DNA of 7,194 nt, from contig CAMOKL010000048.1 of the NCBI GenBank assembly GCA_946617655.1, positions 1 through 7,194 on the forward strand. Reading direction: 5' to 3'. This document shows, piece by piece, positions 6,338 to 7,194 of this stretch; within the stretch, counting starts at the first letter, position 1; each line of letters starts with the position of its first letter. The notes under the pieces are model-generated. The model was not told the DNA's origin and did no database searches. It was given only the letters and a program-made list of their open reading frames with translations. Source of the stretch: Anaeroplasma sp902783745. Lineage in GTDB: Bacteria > Bacillota_I > Bacilli_A > Acholeplasmatales > Anaeroplasmataceae. The translations under genes were made by a program, and so were the position numbers.

Positions 6338-7020
6338 TGAAAGAATTATTTGAATTTATTGATAAAAATAATAAGAATTTATTTTATTTAACAGATAAAG
6401 ATAATATTTCTTTTGAATTATTAAATGATTTTAACGTCTCATATATTAATGATAATTTAGATATAATTAATGAATTGAAAACTAAATATAATAATATTGA
6501 ATTTATTAAAGGTAATATATTTAATTATAATTCTAAAGAATTATATGATGTAGTTTATTCTAATAACTATATTCATAAATTTTTAACTAAAGACCAACAT
6601 ATGCTTGCGTTAAGAATGAATAGATTATTAAAAGTAAATGGGGAATTAATAATAGAATTTGAAGGATATAAAAGTCTTTTTATAATTCATAATATGCTAG
6701 AAAGAATTTTTAATGAACATGGTCTTTTATATAATAATGATCTATATCTTCCTACTATAAGAGAACATGCCAACGTATTAGAAGATCATGGCTTTTTAAT
6801 TCAATATGCTGAATTAAAAAATGTAATTATTGAATCTAATCTAACATTATCAACGTGGGTTTTAAAAAATATTAAAAAGCCATTTGAAATTGTACCAATT
6901 GATCTAAGAGAAGAAATCTTAGAAGAATTAGAAGAAAGATTAAATGATAAAGTATATAAAAATAATAAACTTAATCTAGATTTTTGTTTTGTTACTTTTA
7001 AAGCAATTAAAATAAAATAA
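6337..7020 (+). CDS. Methyltransferase-like protein without a SAM-binding glycine motif (predicted pseudoenzyme)
   Basis: A 227-residue protein whose middle and C-terminal parts resemble class I SAM-dependent methyltransferases of the trans-aconitate-methyltransferase-like type: IEFIKGNI (54-61), YDVVYSNNYIHKF (70-82, the usual FDxVxSNxxxHW), RLLKVNGELIIEF (96-108), YLPTIREHANVLEDHGF (137-153) and a helical tail LREEILEELEERL. Where family members have the SAM-binding LDLGCGTG, this protein has FYLTDKDN (16-23), with no glycine, and the acidic residue after strand 2 seems replaced in YINDN (36-40). The usual 30 or so residues before motif I shrink to 14. The upstream DNA encodes the Sel1 protein in another frame, so no lost N-terminus lies there. 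The ATG overlaps the preceding TAA by one base (TAATG) with no good Shine-Dalgarno, implying translational coupling. It is even more Asn/Ile/Lys-rich than its neighbours. A SAM-independent or regulatory role is an inference; a divergent active enzyme is not excluded. Confidence 0.75.
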   Translation: MKELFEFIDKNNKNLFYLTDKDNISFELLNDFNVSYINDNLDIINELKTKYNNIEFIKGNIFNYNSKELYDVVYSNNYIHKFLTKDQHMLALRMNRLLKVNGELIIEFEGYKSLFIIHNMLERIFNEHGLLYNNDLYLPTIREHANVLEDHGFLIQYAELKNVIIESNLTLSTWVLKNIKKPFEIVPIDLREEILEELEERLNDKVYKNNKLNLDFCFVTFKAIKIK

Positions 7021-7024
7021 TAGT

Positions 7025-7050
7025 AAAGAGAGGATATTTATCCTCTTTTT
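7025..7050 (+). terminator. Intrinsic terminator after the Sel1/methyltransferase-like unit
   Basis: AGAGGAT and ATCCTCT form a 7-bp stem around an ATTT loop (7029-7046), extended by a G-T and three A-T pairs into the run of T (7046-7050). It starts four bases after the stop codon and closes the unit before the tRNA promoter. Confidence 0.9.
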
Positions 7051-7072
7051 ACATAAAAATTCTAATTTTGAA

Positions 7073-7101
7073 TTGACAATGTTTTTTATATTTGCTATAA
7101 T
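7073..7101 (+). promoter_or_regulatory. Perfect-consensus promoter of the tRNA gene
   Basis: TTGACA (7073-7078), exactly 17 bases, then TATAAT (7096-7101): both hexamers match the housekeeping consensus fully. Transcription should begin near 7108, about 11 bases before the tRNA. Such strength is typical of stable RNA genes. Confidence 0.95.
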
Positions 7102-7118
7102 TTTAAACGTTCATACGT

Positions 7119-7192
7119 GGTCCCATGGCCAAGTGGTAAGGCACGGCACTGCAACTGCCTGATCGCTGGTTCAAATCCGGCTGGGACCTCCA
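7119..7192 (+). tRNA. tRNA-Cys (anticodon GCA)
   Basis: The full cloverleaf can be traced. Acceptor GGTCCCA pairs with TGGGACC over 7 bp. The D arm is GCC / GGC around AAGTGGTAA. The anticodon arm (7144-7160) has loop CTGCAAC with anticodon GCA at 7151-7153. The T arm is GCTGG / CCGGC with loop TTCAAAT, and CCA is encoded at 7190-7192. The discriminator base is T, the expected cysteine identity element. One oddity is that the first anticodon-stem pair is C-T (7144 and 7160) instead of a Watson-Crick or wobble pair. Further tRNAs may follow beyond the window, as only two bases remain. Confidence 0.95.
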
Positions 7193-7194
7193 TT

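Noticed and set aside
7119..7192. tRNA-Cys as an integration site for the adjacent accessory genes
   Set aside because: There is no integrase and no visible direct repeat of the tRNA 3' end elsewhere in the window.
1..7194. Use of the Mollicutes UGA=Trp code
   Set aside because: Every Trp codon examined is TGG and no gene needs TGA read-through, so the standard bacterial code suffices.

Overview
The window is strongly A+T-rich and uses the standard bacterial code: all five genes end in TAA, and every Trp codon I checked (about eight) is TGG, none TGA. An A+T-rich genome, Firmicutes-type promoters and Shine-Dalgarno sites, a CIRCE operator, and a ClpB without its N-terminal domain (as in Mycoplasma) suggest a low-G+C Firmicute near the Mollicutes/Erysipelotrichia side of Bacilli, perhaps an uncultured gut lineage. 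The lineage is an inference, not proven by the sequence.

Left half (minus strand): a DUF1846/UPF0371 gene (3791 to 2301) is followed by its own hairpin terminator. Next comes clpB (2120 to 6), with a separate promoter overlapped by a CIRCE operator. The two genes are therefore neighbours but probably separate transcripts, and clpB is likely under HrcA heat-shock control.

A 153-bp divergent intergenic region (3792-3944) carries back-to-back promoters.

Right half (plus strand): a DUF5662-family gene with an HD-phosphohydrolase-like pattern of His and Asp residues (3945-4514); a 587-residue protein made almost wholly of Sel1-like repeats (4574-6337); and, overlapping its stop codon by one base, a 227-residue protein that resembles class I SAM methyltransferases but has lost the glycine-rich SAM-binding motif (6337-7020). 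A clear intrinsic terminator closes this unit. A tRNA-Cys gene with a perfect consensus promoter and encoded CCA then fills the right edge.

clpB, tRNA-Cys and the DUF1846 gene look like ordinary chromosomal genes. The least explained part is the translationally coupled pair of a Sel1 scaffold and a predicted pseudo-methyltransferase, preceded by the possible hydrolase. I see no transposase, integrase, phage gene or CRISPR array.
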